From a bacterium (lineage in GTDB: Bacteria > Electryoneota > B3-LCP), in assembly GCA_018812585.1 (NCBI GenBank), contig JAHJDJ010000325.1:1-42524 (forward strand): 42,524 bases of DNA, in the 5' to 3' direction. The notes beneath the pieces were generated by a model. That model saw nothing but the letters and a program-made list of their open reading frames with translations, was not told the origin of the DNA and made no database searches. Within the stretch, counting starts at the first letter, position 1; every line of letters starts with the position of its first letter. Below are positions 8,389 through 18,356 of this stretch, one piece after another. The position numbers were made by a program, and so were the translations under genes.

Positions 8389-9170
8389 GAGCGTAAAAAG
8401 CCTGTTAACGGTGATGAGGCTTCCGCCAGGTGTCTTTTTGAAGGCTTACCCGCTAAGTACGCCATCCGTCCCGCTTCGACGCCTAACTTGAAGCTGATTG
8501 CCATCTTGACCGGATCGTCGGCGGTGGCGATGGCGGTATTGACCAGCACCGCGTCCGCGCCCATTTCCAGCGATTCGGCGGCGTGCGAGGGGGCTCCCAG
8601 GCCGGCATCGACTACTACAGGCACCGAGGCATTTTCGATGATGATGCCGATGGAATCACGGGTTATAACGCCTTTGTTCGATCCGATGGGACTGCCCAGC
8701 GGCATGACGGTGGCACAGCCGATATCTTCCAGCCTTTTCGCCAGAATCGGATCGGCGTTGATGTAGGGCAACACGATGAAGCCATCCTTGATGAGGATTT
8801 CGGCGGCTTTCAAGGTTTCGACGGGATCGGGCAGCAGGTAGCGGGGATCGGGGGTGACTTCCAGCTTGATCCAGGCTTCCAAACCCGAAGCGCGTGATAA
8901 CTTAGCCAAGCGGACGGCTTCTTCGGCGTCTCGGGCTCCGGAGGTGTTGGGCAGCAGCAGGAAATCGCCGCCTTGCAGCGCGGTCAGCATGTCATCCTGG
9001 GGATTATCCAGGTCGACGCGGCGCAGCGCGACGGTGACGATTTCTGACCCGGAGGCATCTACGGCCTCTCGCATTGCCTTACTCGAGGAGAATTTTCCCG
9101 TGCCAACTAACAGCCGCGACCGGAACTTTCGCCCGGCTATAACTAAGGGATCTTTATTCGAATCAATCAT
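8385..9170 (-). CDS. thiG: Thiazole synthase
   Basis: [67 protein letters not shown]. Confidence 0.97.
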   Translation of the reverse strand: MIDSNKDPLVIAGRKFRSRLLVGTGKFSSSKAMREAVDASGSEIVTVALRRVDLDNPQDDMLTALQGGDFLLLPNTSGARDAEEAVRLAKLSRASGLEAWIKLEVTPDPRYLLPDPVETLKAAEILIKDGFIVLPYINADPILAKRLEDIGCATVMPLGSPIGSNKGVITRDSIGIIIENASVPVVVDAGLGAPSHAAESLEMGADAVLVNTAIATADDPVKMAISFKLGVEAGRMAYLAGKPSKRHLAEASSPLTGFLRS

Positions 9171-9188
9171 AAAGTTATCGGGTTAACT

Positions 9189-9215
9189 GTCGGGGTCAGG
9201 GACGACCCCGACTAC
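9189..9215 (-). repeat. REP-like GTAG hairpin upstream of thiG
   Basis: Minus strand GTAGTCGGGGTC gtccct GACCCCGAC; 9-bp perfect stem. Confidence 0.6.
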
Positions 9216-9821
9216 TTAGATTCTCTAATTAAATATACGTCCGCTGGCGCATAACGTTGTGACGCTTCAGCATAATATAACGATCCCGATTTGAGAATGC
9301 AATATTAAAGGGAGGGAAGAAGCATGTACTGACTGTGTGTGTCAGATTTGACCGTCAGGCTTCCGTGTCCGTCAACGTTGTCGTTTTATTGTGCGGGGGA
9401 AATTGGCGAGGTGACAGATTTATCATCACAAAGTCAAAATGCAAAATTTCCAAGTAAAAAGTCAAAATTGAAAAGTGGTTTGGTGCGGGACGAAGGTAGG
9501 GTGCTTGTATGTAATATACGTCATTATGTCGCTGAATGCAAGGATTATTTTTGGTTTATGATACGTTCATTGTCGGAACCACAGATGACGCAGATTTCGC
9601 TGATTGCGCTGATTAAGGGTTGTCCGAGGGTGCAAAACCTGCCTGAGGCAGGTAAACCCCCGACGAACAACATGGATTTCCGATTTAATGACTGATCCGG
9701 CGAATCTTATATTACGGCTGGGCGGGGGCACCGTGTTAAAGGTGAAGGCATGGGTGCCGGGTTTTAGGGGCGCAGCATTTTTATGCCTATGGTGCTGCGC
9801 CCTTAAAACGAATCCCGACAT

Positions 9822-9845
9822 GGGCGAGGCATGCCTCGCCCCTAC
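9822..9845 (-). repeat. REP-like GTAG palindrome
   Basis: gggcgaggcatgcctcgccc followed by ctac. Confidence 0.65.
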
Positions 9846-9877
9846 ATCGCATGGGTAACCATTTGACGCTCGCCAAA

Positions 9878-9937
9878 GGGCGCGAAGATTGCCACACTGC
9901 ATCCCGTCTGGACGGGATTTCGTTCGCAATGACCGTG
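9878..9937 (-). repeat. Interspersed repeat with conserved ends (CACGGTCATTGCGA...GCAATCTTCGCGCCC)
   Basis: Reverse complement shares both ends with 41980-42041; core contains palindrome atcccgt ccag acgggat. Confidence 0.75.
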
Positions 9938-9951
9938 CTCTATCAGCTTTC

Positions 9952-9997
9952 GTCGGATTCCGCCAAGGCGTCCCTTCGGGAGGAGAATCCGACCTAC
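9952..9997 (-). repeat. REP-like GTAG hairpin, GTCGGATTC family copy 1
   Basis: gtcggattc ... gaatccgac ctac; inner tccc-ttc-ggga stem. Confidence 0.75.
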
Positions 9998-10152
9998 AAC
10001 ACCGTCGTCGAGTACAGGGACTCGACGGCAAGATGAACAAACCAGCCAAGCCACCGACAAAGCCGGATTGAGGATACCATAGGCACAGGAAGGGATGATC
10101 AGACGCCTGCGGCTCTGGTACAAACAAAAAGCTAAGAGCTAACTGCTAACAG

Positions 10153-11076
10153 CTAAATGCTATAGAGTTCTTCCAGCAGATCCAGGCCGTTTTCAGAGAG
10201 TTCGGCTTCTACACCGATGGGTAAGGTGACGCGATCAATGTGGTGTCCGTAGGGGAAGCCGATGCCGATAGGGATGGGGTGATCGGAGGTTAATTCTAAG
10301 AGAATGTCATCCAGTTTCAGGTGCTGGCCGCGGTTGGTTTCGGGCCAACAATCGACCATGCTGCCGACGACCAAACCTGAGATTTTCTGCAGTATCCCAG
10401 CATTTTTCAGATGCGTCAGCGTGCGGTCGATGCGGTACGGTTTTTCGGCGACGTCTTCGATGACGAGGATCGCGCCGGTGAGATCGGGCATAAAAGGGGT
10501 GCCTAAGAGAGTCACTATCATGCTTAAGCAGCCGGGAAACAACCTGCCGCGGGCGGAACCGGGGCGCAGCATTCTGAAGTTGTCTGACTTTATGGTTGCT
10601 GCGGATGATTCCAGGCCCAACGCAGCGCGGAAAGAGCGCAGGGAATCGGGGGGCAAGCCATCGCCTATTTCTCCGACCGTGGGGCCGCTTAAGGTGATCA
10701 GCCCAGTCTTAGCGAAAATCGCCCAATTCAGGGCGGTGACGTCGCTGAAACCGACGAACGGTTTGGGATTGCTGCCGATGGTATCGAAGGGGATCATTGA
10801 CAGGAGACGGCCAGCGCCATAACCACCGCGTGAACAGAAGACGGCGTCGACGGATTTATCTTCAAAGGCGGAGATCAGGTCGCTCAGGCGCTGTTGGTCG
10901 TTGGCTGCGAGATAGGCCGTTTTCCCGGAAGCGTGTTCGCCTAAAACCGGATTAAATCCCCACTCTTCTAATTGCCGCAGACCCTTCTTCAGGCGCTGGG
11001 GATCAATAGGACCGGCGGGTGAGATGACGGCGATTTTTGCGTCAGGCGAGAGCGCTGGAGGTTTGATGATCCTCAT
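10153..11076 (-). CDS. ldcA: LD-carboxypeptidase, S66 family
   Basis: IAVISPAGPI, FCSRGGYGAGRLL, PKPFVGFSDVTALN, GNL-like GCLSMIVTLLGTPF, LVIEDVAEKPYRIDR. Confidence 0.93.
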   Translation of the reverse strand: MRIIKPPALSPDAKIAVISPAGPIDPQRLKKGLRQLEEWGFNPVLGEHASGKTAYLAANDQQRLSDLISAFEDKSVDAVFCSRGGYGAGRLLSMIPFDTIGSNPKPFVGFSDVTALNWAIFAKTGLITLSGPTVGEIGDGLPPDSLRSFRAALGLESSAATIKSDNFRMLRPGSARGRLFPGCLSMIVTLLGTPFMPDLTGAILVIEDVAEKPYRIDRTLTHLKNAGILQKISGLVVGSMVDCWPETNRGQHLKLDDILLELTSDHPIPIGIGFPYGHHIDRVTLPIGVEAELSENGLDLLEELYSI

Positions 11077-12302
11077 TAATAATCCGACCAGATGGGTCCG
11101 ACCAGGCGATACTCACCGAAGCCTTCTTTGTCCTGGAAGACGAATTGCCGGTCGATGTCGTAGTAGTACCATATTTCGTACGGTTTAGTGTGCGTATCGA
11201 AGGGGTGGCGCTCGATGTCGTTGGGATTACCGAAAATAACAAAAACACGCCCCATGTCGGTTTGCCAGCCGTCGTTGTAACCGGAGAAATTCTCATTGGC
11301 GATGCTGATGCGCAGGTAGTACTCTTCCATTTTTTCATTTAACCCTGTGTCCGGCGTCGGATCTCTTCTTTCCCAGAACTCACGGAACAGCGCTTCCCGA
11401 CGATAAGGCGGCGCGTCCATCAGCTTCTTGTACTCATCATCGGAAGCGATATATTTCAACTGGTTGATGGCCAGATCGAGGTTACCGATATAGCTGGGCA
11501 AATTACGTTGGAGGAGCGTGAAAGTATATCCTCGCAACAGTGTTTTGTCAGCCCGCCTGGACCCTAAAATAAAGCGGTAGTTTCCCTGCTGGATATCGCT
11601 GGTGGCGACGGTAATTGTATCAGAGAAGAAAGGCCCTGAACCAGACAAGGGGATCTCTTCATGCTTGACGACCTGTTCCATTTCATCTTCGATTCTAAAG
11701 AACAGCGTGATGCCTTCCTGTTTTTCGCTGTAGAGTTTGTAAGCGACGCGCAGGGGCGGACCTTTGAGGATGCCGGAATTCAGTTGGGGCGTCCCGGTGG
11801 AATCCAGCATCAGAACTTCGCCAAGTTTATAGTCTGAGGCCCATCCATCTTCTGAGAAAGTCAGTTTCTTTTCGATGACGCGGCTCTGCCTGCTCTCATG
11901 ATCCATCAGATCGATACGCAGCTCATAGGTGCGGGGAGCCATTCTGAAAACTACACAGGTTTGATCATACTTTACACGAGAGTTGGTTTGCTGGTAAGAG
12001 TCTGCAGTGATCTTGCGCTCCAGATGCTGAATCCCGCTGAGATTTTCATCCTTATCCCGCAGGACTACATCCAGACTGTACTTTGCGGTAAAGGATTCAT
12101 TCTTTTTGATGAATTGCAGGTCATCGTAAACGATGCGCACGTGGACCTGCACTTCAATGGTATCAGGGTATTCTGTGGGCAGGCGCACCGGCAGTGCGCT
12201 GAATTCTGGCAATCCGAGGAATTGATCAGAGTAAAATTCCGATTGTGCCGCGGCTGTCAACGCCACAGCGAAAAGAGTAAAGATCAATGCCAGTTTCTTC
12301 AT
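11076..12302 (-). CDS. GWxTD domain-containing secreted protein
   Basis: Signal peptide MKKLALIFTLFAVALTAAAQS; NDGWQTDMGRVFVIFGNPNDIERHPFDT...YEIWYYYDIDRQFVFQD. Confidence 0.92.
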   Translation of the reverse strand: MKKLALIFTLFAVALTAAAQSEFYSDQFLGLPEFSALPVRLPTEYPDTIEVQVHVRIVYDDLQFIKKNESFTAKYSLDVVLRDKDENLSGIQHLERKITADSYQQTNSRVKYDQTCVVFRMAPRTYELRIDLMDHESRQSRVIEKKLTFSEDGWASDYKLGEVLMLDSTGTPQLNSGILKGPPLRVAYKLYSEKQEGITLFFRIEDEMEQVVKHEEIPLSGSGPFFSDTITVATSDIQQGNYRFILGSRRADKTLLRGYTFTLLQRNLPSYIGNLDLAINQLKYIASDDEYKKLMDAPPYRREALFREFWERRDPTPDTGLNEKMEEYYLRISIANENFSGYNDGWQTDMGRVFVIFGNPNDIERHPFDTHTKPYEIWYYYDIDRQFVFQDKEGFGEYRLVGPIWSDY

Positions 12303-12338
12303 GGAAAACCTCTTACTGTTCGATCCATATTCAGGCGG

Positions 12339-13640
12339 TTACGCGTCTACGATCTCTGCGAACAGGTCGTACTCTGTGGCCGAAGTAAAGCGCACTTTAA
12401 GCTTGCTTCCGGCTTGCAGTTCGCCCTGGATTAAGATTTCTCCATCGAGATCGGGCAATTCCAGGCGGCTGTGAGCGATACTGTAGCCGGTTTCTTTTTC
12501 GTAGAAATCTACGAATACCTCTGCGACCTGTCCGACACGCGCCAGACAGCGCTCTTCGGAAATGTCAGCCTGTAGTTCCATTAACCGCGTTTGCCGTTCA
12601 GCTTTCACTTCGTCCGGAATCTGATCCGGGAGCAGAGCTGCCGGGGTTCCGTCTTCCGGTGAATACTGAAAAGAGCCCAACCGTGCGATTTCCATCGCGG
12701 CGACGAAACTTAACAACTCTTCGAAATCAGCGTCCGTTTCACCCGGAAAGCCAACGATCATCGAAGTCCTGATGACCACGCCTGGAATCAAGGATCGGGC
12801 GGTTTCGAGGAGTTGTCGTAACTGTTTCTGACTACCTCCCCGCCCCATAGCTCGTAACATGCGATCCGAGGCATGTTCGATGGGAAGATCCAGGTAGGGA
12901 CACAATTTCGGCTGCGAGGCCCAGAAGATGAGCAGCTCTTCGTCGCAGGCCGGGGGATGCAGGTAAAGCGGCCTGATCCATTCGATGCCGTCGATCTGAC
13001 CCAGTCTGCCCAACAGGTCGATCAACGGCTTATTCTTATGACCCGCGTTCAGATCGTGTCCGTAACTGTTTAACTCCTGAGCCACCGGCAGCAGTTCCTT
13101 GACTCCATTTGCCGCCAGAAGTTGTGCTTCCCAGATGATATTTTCAGGCGGGCGGCTGTGATATTTCCCGCGGATCTGGGGAATCACACAGTAGGTACAC
13201 CCGCGATTGCAGCCATCGGCGATACGCAGGTAAGCGTAGTGGCCGGGTGTTCCGATTATGCGGTGCAGCAGTGGATCGGCTGCTGCAGTTGTTTCAGGTT
13301 TCAACTGGTTTTGCAGATCACTCCATTCCTGCACCCCATAAAAGCCATCTACTGCGGGAAGCTCAGCCTGCAACTCTTCTTTAAACCTCTGTGGGAAGCA
13401 GCCGCAGACGTAAAGCCGCTGGCAGCGCGCAGTTTCCTTCAACTGACCGGCTGCGAGGATGGCGTCGATGGCTTCATCTTTGGCAGCATCTATGAAGGCG
13501 CAGGTGTTGATGACAATGATTTCCGCTTCTTCTGCGGCGTCAATCAGCTCGATGCCTTGCAATGCTGCCCAACCGGCAAATGCTTCTCCGTCAACCTGAT
13601 TTTTAGAACAGCCTAAATTGTGCAAGTATAGGGTCGTCAC
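12339..13640 (-). CDS. rimO: Ribosomal protein uS12 methylthiotransferase RimO
   Basis: LHNLGCSKNQVDGE, INTCAFIDAAKDEAI, IADGCNRGCTYCVIPQIRGKYHSRP, TRAM-like C-terminus. Confidence 0.95.
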   Translation of the reverse strand: MTTLYLHNLGCSKNQVDGEAFAGWAALQGIELIDAAEEAEIIVINTCAFIDAAKDEAIDAILAAGQLKETARCQRLYVCGCFPQRFKEELQAELPAVDGFYGVQEWSDLQNQLKPETTAAADPLLHRIIGTPGHYAYLRIADGCNRGCTYCVIPQIRGKYHSRPPENIIWEAQLLAANGVKELLPVAQELNSYGHDLNAGHKNKPLIDLLGRLGQIDGIEWIRPLYLHPPACDEELLIFWASQPKLCPYLDLPIEHASDRMLRAMGRGGSQKQLRQLLETARSLIPGVVIRTSMIVGFPGETDADFEELLSFVAAMEIARLGSFQYSPEDGTPAALLPDQIPDEVKAERQTRLMELQADISEERCLARVGQVAEVFVDFYEKETGYSIAHSRLELPDLDGEILIQGELQAGSKLKVRFTSATEYDLFAEIVDA

Positions 13641-14572
13641 TCGCTATCCTCATCAGAGGCTAACAAGGCTCTCGCGAAAGCGCTGGGATCGAAGGGTTCC
13701 AGATCCTCCATCTTTTCGCCGATGCCGATAAAGCGCAGAGGAATGCCTAATTCGCGGCAGATGGGGATGACGGCTCCGCCTTTGGCCGTGCCGTCCAGCT
13801 TGGTGATGACCAGACCGGTCACGCCGCTGGTTTCCTGGAAAATTTTCGCTTGTTGTAGGGCATTCTGCCCCGTCGTGCCATCCAGAACCAGGAAAACCTC
13901 ATGCGGCGCTTCGGGGTCCTGCTTCTTCATGGCGCGGTATATTTTCTCCAGTTCGTGCATGAGGTTTGCTTTGTTGTGCAAACGCCCTGCGGTGTCTACG
14001 ATCAGGATATCGAAACCGCGGGCTTTGGCGGATTGCAGAGCGTCAAAGGCGACGGCCGCCGGATCTGCACCGTGACCCTGCTGAATGACCTGAACTCCCA
14101 GTCTATCGCCCCATTCCACTATTTGTTCCGTCGCGGCGGCGCGGAAGGTATCTGCGGCGGCTAACAGCACTTTTTTATTCTGCTTCAAAAAGTGATACGT
14201 CAGTTTCGCAATCGTGGTGGTTTTGCCACTGCCATTGACTCCTACGATCAATATGACAGACGGCGTATGTCCCAGATTCAGCGGTTTCTCTTCTGCCGCT
14301 GGCCGCATGACCTCATCAATCGTATCAGTAAGCAGGTCGTAGATGATTTCCGGATCACCGTTGGTTGAGACTTTGCGAACTTTCTCGCGCAAGGTCTCCA
14401 AGATAGCTAACGTGGAATCGATGCCGACATCTGCGGTGATCAGGGTTTCTTCCAGTTCATCGTAAAGCTCCTCACTGATTTTCGAGTGGGAGCTGATAAT
14501 CGATCTGATCTGTCCGCCAAGTTTTGCGCGGGTCTTGGTTAAGCCGTTCTTAAGTTTGCTGAATAGTCCCAT
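13637..14572 (-). CDS. ftsY: Signal recognition particle receptor FtsY
   Basis: GVNGSGKTTTIAKL, DTFRAAATEQ, DTAGRLHNKANLMHELEKI, TKLDGTAKGGAVI. Confidence 0.98.
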   Translation of the reverse strand: MGLFSKLKNGLTKTRAKLGGQIRSIISSHSKISEELYDELEETLITADVGIDSTLAILETLREKVRKVSTNGDPEIIYDLLTDTIDEVMRPAAEEKPLNLGHTPSVILIVGVNGSGKTTTIAKLTYHFLKQNKKVLLAAADTFRAAATEQIVEWGDRLGVQVIQQGHGADPAAVAFDALQSAKARGFDILIVDTAGRLHNKANLMHELEKIYRAMKKQDPEAPHEVFLVLDGTTGQNALQQAKIFQETSGVTGLVITKLDGTAKGGAVIPICRELGIPLRFIGIGEKMEDLEPFDPSAFARALLASDEDSE

Positions 14573-14612
14573 AGTGGTGTCTTTGAAAGATCCTCATCTA
14601 TTGTCGAAGGTT

Positions 14613-15287
14613 TTATTTCCAGGCCTTCACTGCCCAATGCTGGTAGAAGACGTTGTCCAGTTTCTGCAATCTTGGATCGCTGCCGAAAACGGGGTCTTTG
14701 TCATCGTAAGGGCGGGTGACTTTGTCTATTTCAACTCGATTGAAATTTAGCAGCATCTGGCGTAGTTCTTCCTCAGTGTAGAAATGGTGGGGCACACCGG
14801 CTTCAATCCCTTGACGCGGCACGAAGGTATGGGGTTCGATCTGGTCACCTTCTCCATAGCGGGCGTCTTCCCTGCCGATGATTTTGAAGAAAAACGCGCC
14901 ATCCGGTTTCAGCATACGGAAGCTGTCATCGAAAGCCTGTTGGGCTTCTGCGACTTTGGCGTGATTGATGACGTTCATGGCCAAGACGCCGTCGAAGAGG
15001 TTTTCTCTGAAGGGTCCCCAAGCCATGTCTGCCAAGAAAAGATCCGCTGCCAAGTTTTCCTGCATCAGCCAGGTGCGGGAGGAGTGTAGTCCAACCCGCG
15101 CGACATCGCTGCCGATCACACGCAAGCCAGCTTTCGTCAGCGACAACAGATGCCGGCCGGCGCCGCAGCCTAAATCGTAAACGAAAGCGCCCTGTGGCAG
15201 GGCGTCGATGAAGCTTGAGGCTAAGGGATCCGGCTTTTTGATAATCTTCGTCGGATCACGAAACAGTTGATTCCAATCTGGCGACAT
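14613..15287 (-). CDS. Class I SAM-dependent methyltransferase
   Basis: VYDLGCGAGRHLLSL motif I; LDGVLAMNVINH. Confidence 0.85.
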   Translation of the reverse strand: MSPDWNQLFRDPTKIIKKPDPLASSFIDALPQGAFVYDLGCGAGRHLLSLTKAGLRVIGSDVARVGLHSSRTWLMQENLAADLFLADMAWGPFRENLFDGVLAMNVINHAKVAEAQQAFDDSFRMLKPDGAFFFKIIGREDARYGEGDQIEPHTFVPRQGIEAGVPHHFYTEEELRQMLLNFNRVEIDKVTRPYDDKDPVFGSDPRLQKLDNVFYQHWAVKAWK

Positions 15288-15296
15288 AAAGCTGTT

Positions 15297-16184
15297 TCAG
15301 TCTTTTTTATCGTCGGTATTGCGGGGCGGCCCCCATTTCAGCTTTTCACGGAGCACATCATAGAAGTATTTATCTTCGAATAGAACCAGTTTCACCGAGT
15401 AGTCGGCCATGGAAATGAAGACTCTATCTCCCTGGGTCAGTAAGCGGCCATATTCACCATCGGCGACCAAGGTCAGGCTGTCATTGTGTCCGACGATTAA
15501 GGCTTCGACGGTTTTATCGGCGCCGATCACAACCGGCCGGTCGGCTAAGGTATGCGGTGATATAGGGCTGATGATGATGGTATGCAGGCCGGGTTCAACG
15601 ATGGGTCCGCCGGCTGAGAGCGAATAGGCGGTTGACCCGGTTGGGGTGGCGATCACCAGGCCGTCGCCGGTGTAGGTGTTGAGGTATCGTTCGTCGATGG
15701 TCGTTCGTATGCTGACGACGCGCGGGTATGATCCTTTGGCGATGACGATATCATTCAGGGCAAAGAACTCGTCGTCAGATCCTTCCACCCAGCATTTCAG
15801 CACCATGCGGTCTTCTATGCGAAAACAGCCACCCAGAAGTTTCTGCATGCGGGGATGGAGATCTTCTAAGGAAATTTCTGCCAGGTAGCCTAAACCACCC
15901 AGATTGACGCCCAAGATGGGGATCTGGGAGCGGCCGACTTTGCGCGCGGTGGCGAGCATGGTGCCGTCGCCGCCGAACGATAGAATCATATCGCTCGCCT
16001 GGACTAACTCGTCCGCTGGCAAGAAGGTGGTTTCAGGACTTTTGAGGTGGTCTTTCAGATCATCGCACACCAGGACGGTCGGTCCCTGACTTTCGATCCA
16101 CTTTAGAAAATCCGGGAGAACCTCCCACACCCTGGGCATCTTTGTATTGGCGATGATGCCGAACGTCTTGGGGTTTGACGGCAT
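15297..16184 (-). CDS. nadK: NAD kinase
   Basis: ILSFGGDGTMLATAR, GVNLGGLGYLAEI, TPTGSTAYSLSAGGPIV. Confidence 0.96.
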   Translation of the reverse strand: MPSNPKTFGIIANTKMPRVWEVLPDFLKWIESQGPTVLVCDDLKDHLKSPETTFLPADELVQASDMILSFGGDGTMLATARKVGRSQIPILGVNLGGLGYLAEISLEDLHPRMQKLLGGCFRIEDRMVLKCWVEGSDDEFFALNDIVIAKGSYPRVVSIRTTIDERYLNTYTGDGLVIATPTGSTAYSLSAGGPIVEPGLHTIIISPISPHTLADRPVVIGADKTVEALIVGHNDSLTLVADGEYGRLLTQGDRVFISMADYSVKLVLFEDKYFYDVLREKLKWGPPRNTDDKKD

Positions 16185-18135
16185 CTTTCAACTTCAGTTT
16201 GCGGGTATCAGAGTTACTTTGGGCAGCGAAGAAGTTACGCGCCTGGAGCACGATTCCTTCGACATCCAGCCCAACTTTTTGCAACAGCTTGGATCGTTTT
16301 CCCTGTTCAATAAAACAGTCTGGCAGGCCCAGGCATTTCACCTTTGGGATTTCGCCGTCCATCTGTGAATAATTCTCCAGCACCGAAGAGCCGAAACCGC
16401 CGACTACCGTTCCCTCTTCGATGGTCATTATCTTACCGAAACGTTCGCTCAGATCTGCCAGCAGGCCGGTATCTAACGGTTTTAGACTGCGCATGTTGAC
16501 CACTGTCAGCGAAATTCCCGATTCCTCCAACAGTTGCGCGGCAGCCATAGCTTCCCAGAAGACGGGGCCTAATGTCAAAATAGCGCCGTCACTGCCGGTG
16601 CGGGCGACTTCGCCTTTTCCCGGTTCAAGGGTTTTGAATTCTTCGTCCATATGCACACCGACACCTGTGCCGCGCGGATAACGGATGACTATCGGTCCCT
16701 GACGCCACTGAACGGCAGTATGCAGCATGTGCTGCAATTCATTTTCATCGCTGGGGACAAAAATGGTGATACCGGGAACGTTACGTAGATAGGCCAGATC
16801 GAAACAGCCGTGATGCGTGGGGCCGTCGTCGCCGACCAGACCTGCCCGATCAACGGCAAAGATAATGGGCAGTTTCTGCAATGCGGCGTCATGGATGATC
16901 TGGTCATAGCCGCGTTGCAGAAAGGTTGAATAAATGGCGACTACCGGACGATACCCCTGTGCGGCCAGACCGGCTGCAAATGTCACCGCGTGGCCTTCAG
17001 CGATACCAACGTCAAAGAAGCGCTGCGGGTATTTAGCGGCGAACTCCGTCAAGCCAACACCGTCTGTCATAGCGGCTGTGATGGTTACCAGCGATTTGTG
17101 CTTTTCAGCCAGTTTAACGGCGGTTTTACCGAAAACAGACGTATAGGAAGGATGAGCCGAGGTCCCGTTCGTCTTACCGGAGTGCTTGTCGAAAGAGCCG
17201 ATGCCGTGAAACTGCGTGGCATTCTGCTCCGCGGGCTGATAGCCTTTGCCTTTCTGGGACAGGATGTGAACCAGAATGGGGCCTTTCAGTCCTTTGACTT
17301 TATTGAAGATATTGATCAGGTCTTCGGTGTTATGGCCATCCAGCGGTCCAATATAGCGGAAGCCTAATTGTTCGAAGAACATTCCCGGCGCGAGCATCGC
17401 TTTGATGGAATTCTCCAGACGTCCCCAGGAGCGGGTGATGCGTTCGCCCTGCGGCAATTTACCGGCAAAATCCATTAATTGTGCTTTCAGCCGGTTCATT
17501 CGGGGGTCGGTGATGAAGTAAGCCAGATATTTTGAAAGCGCCCCGACATTCGGCGAGATCGACATTTTATTATCGTTCAAGACGACGATAAAGCTGCGCT
17601 TTGAAGCGCCGGCGTTGTTGAGACCTTCAAAGGCTAAGCCGCCGGACATGGAGCCGTCACCGATGACCGAAATGACGTGATAGTCGTCAGCCGCGAGGTC
17701 CCGGGCGCAAACCATACCGTATCCTGCAGATATCGAGGTGGAGGCGTGGCCGGTACCGAAGGCATCGTGGGGACTTTCGGAGCGGTTGGGGAATCCAGAG
17801 ATCCCTCCCATCTGGCGATTCTGGGGGAATTGATCGCGGCGGCCGGTTATGATTTTATGAGCGTAAGCCTGGTGTCCGACGTCCCAGATAAATTTGTCGA
17901 CGGGGCTGTTGAAAACATGGTGCAGCGCCAGAGTCAGTTCCACTACGCCCAGGCTGGGCGCCAGGTGTCCACCGGTAACGCTGACGTTGTTGATGATGTA
18001 GTCGCGGATTTCCTGCGCCAGTTCGTTCAGTTCTGCAACATCCAGTTTTTTCAGATCCGCGGGGGAATTTATTTTACTTAAATGGTCTGCCAAAACAGCC
18101 TCAGGGTTTCCGGTAGATACGCTGACTTTCAGCAA
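16060..18135 (-). CDS. dxs: 1-deoxy-D-xylulose-5-phosphate synthase
   Basis: FIWDVGHQAYAHKIITGRRD, VIGDGSMSGGLAFEGLNNAG, FAVDRAGLVGDDGPTHHG; TTG start at 18135; C-terminal tail overlaps nadK. Confidence 0.97.
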   Translation of the reverse strand: MLKVSVSTGNPEAVLADHLSKINSPADLKKLDVAELNELAQEIRDYIINNVSVTGGHLAPSLGVVELTLALHHVFNSPVDKFIWDVGHQAYAHKIITGRRDQFPQNRQMGGISGFPNRSESPHDAFGTGHASTSISAGYGMVCARDLAADDYHVISVIGDGSMSGGLAFEGLNNAGASKRSFIVVLNDNKMSISPNVGALSKYLAYFITDPRMNRLKAQLMDFAGKLPQGERITRSWGRLENSIKAMLAPGMFFEQLGFRYIGPLDGHNTEDLINIFNKVKGLKGPILVHILSQKGKGYQPAEQNATQFHGIGSFDKHSGKTNGTSAHPSYTSVFGKTAVKLAEKHKSLVTITAAMTDGVGLTEFAAKYPQRFFDVGIAEGHAVTFAAGLAAQGYRPVVAIYSTFLQRGYDQIIHDAALQKLPIIFAVDRAGLVGDDGPTHHGCFDLAYLRNVPGITIFVPSDENELQHMLHTAVQWRQGPIVIRYPRGTGVGVHMDEEFKTLEPGKGEVARTGSDGAILTLGPVFWEAMAAAQLLEESGISLTVVNMRSLKPLDTGLLADLSERFGKIMTIEEGTVVGGFGSSVLENYSQMDGEIPKVKCLGLPDCFIEQGKRSKLLQKVGLDVEGIVLQARNFFAAQSNSDTRKLKLKDAVKPQDVRHHRQYKDAQGVGGSPGFSKVDRKSGTDRPGVR

Positions 18136-18137
18136 TA

Positions 18138-18347
18138 CTATTTAGAAGCGTTTGGTTCGTTGAGAATCTGCAGCTTCTGGTCCGCCTCATCCAGTTTTTT
18201 CGCGCAGGCGGCAATGAGGGTCTTCCCCTCTTCAAAGAGACCGACGGCTTCATCCAGGGAAGGCGCATCGCTCTCCAGTTTTTGTACGATCTCTTCCAGC
18301 CTTAAAATTGAGGCTTCGAAGGATTCCTGCTTCTTTTTTGTGGTCAT
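18138..18347 (-). CDS. xseB: Exonuclease VII small subunit
   Basis: SFEASILRLEEIVQKLESDAPSLDEAVGLFEEG. Confidence 0.94.
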   Translation of the reverse strand: MTTKKKQESFEASILRLEEIVQKLESDAPSLDEAVGLFEEGKTLIAACAKKLDEADQKLQILNEPNASK

Positions 18348-18356
18348 GACAACTAT

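Noticed and set aside
9171-9340. Possible TPP riboswitch upstream of thiG
   Set aside because: No CTGAGA/ACCTGATCTGGNTAATGCC-like thi-box core seen on the minus strand; only a GTAG hairpin is present.
9339-10127. ORFs 9339..9695 (+), 9567..10127 (-), 9842..10123 (-) and others between thiG and ldcA
   Set aside because: Low-complexity translations crossing several interspersed repeats and palindromes; mutually overlapping; no recognisable domain.
11898-12434. Long ORFs antisense to conserved genes (e.g. 2151..2624, 11898..12434, 13122..13616, 17677..18081, 30514..31128)
   Set aside because: Each lies opposite a confidently identified CDS and shows no domain or RBS support; expected from codon-bias shadow ORFs.
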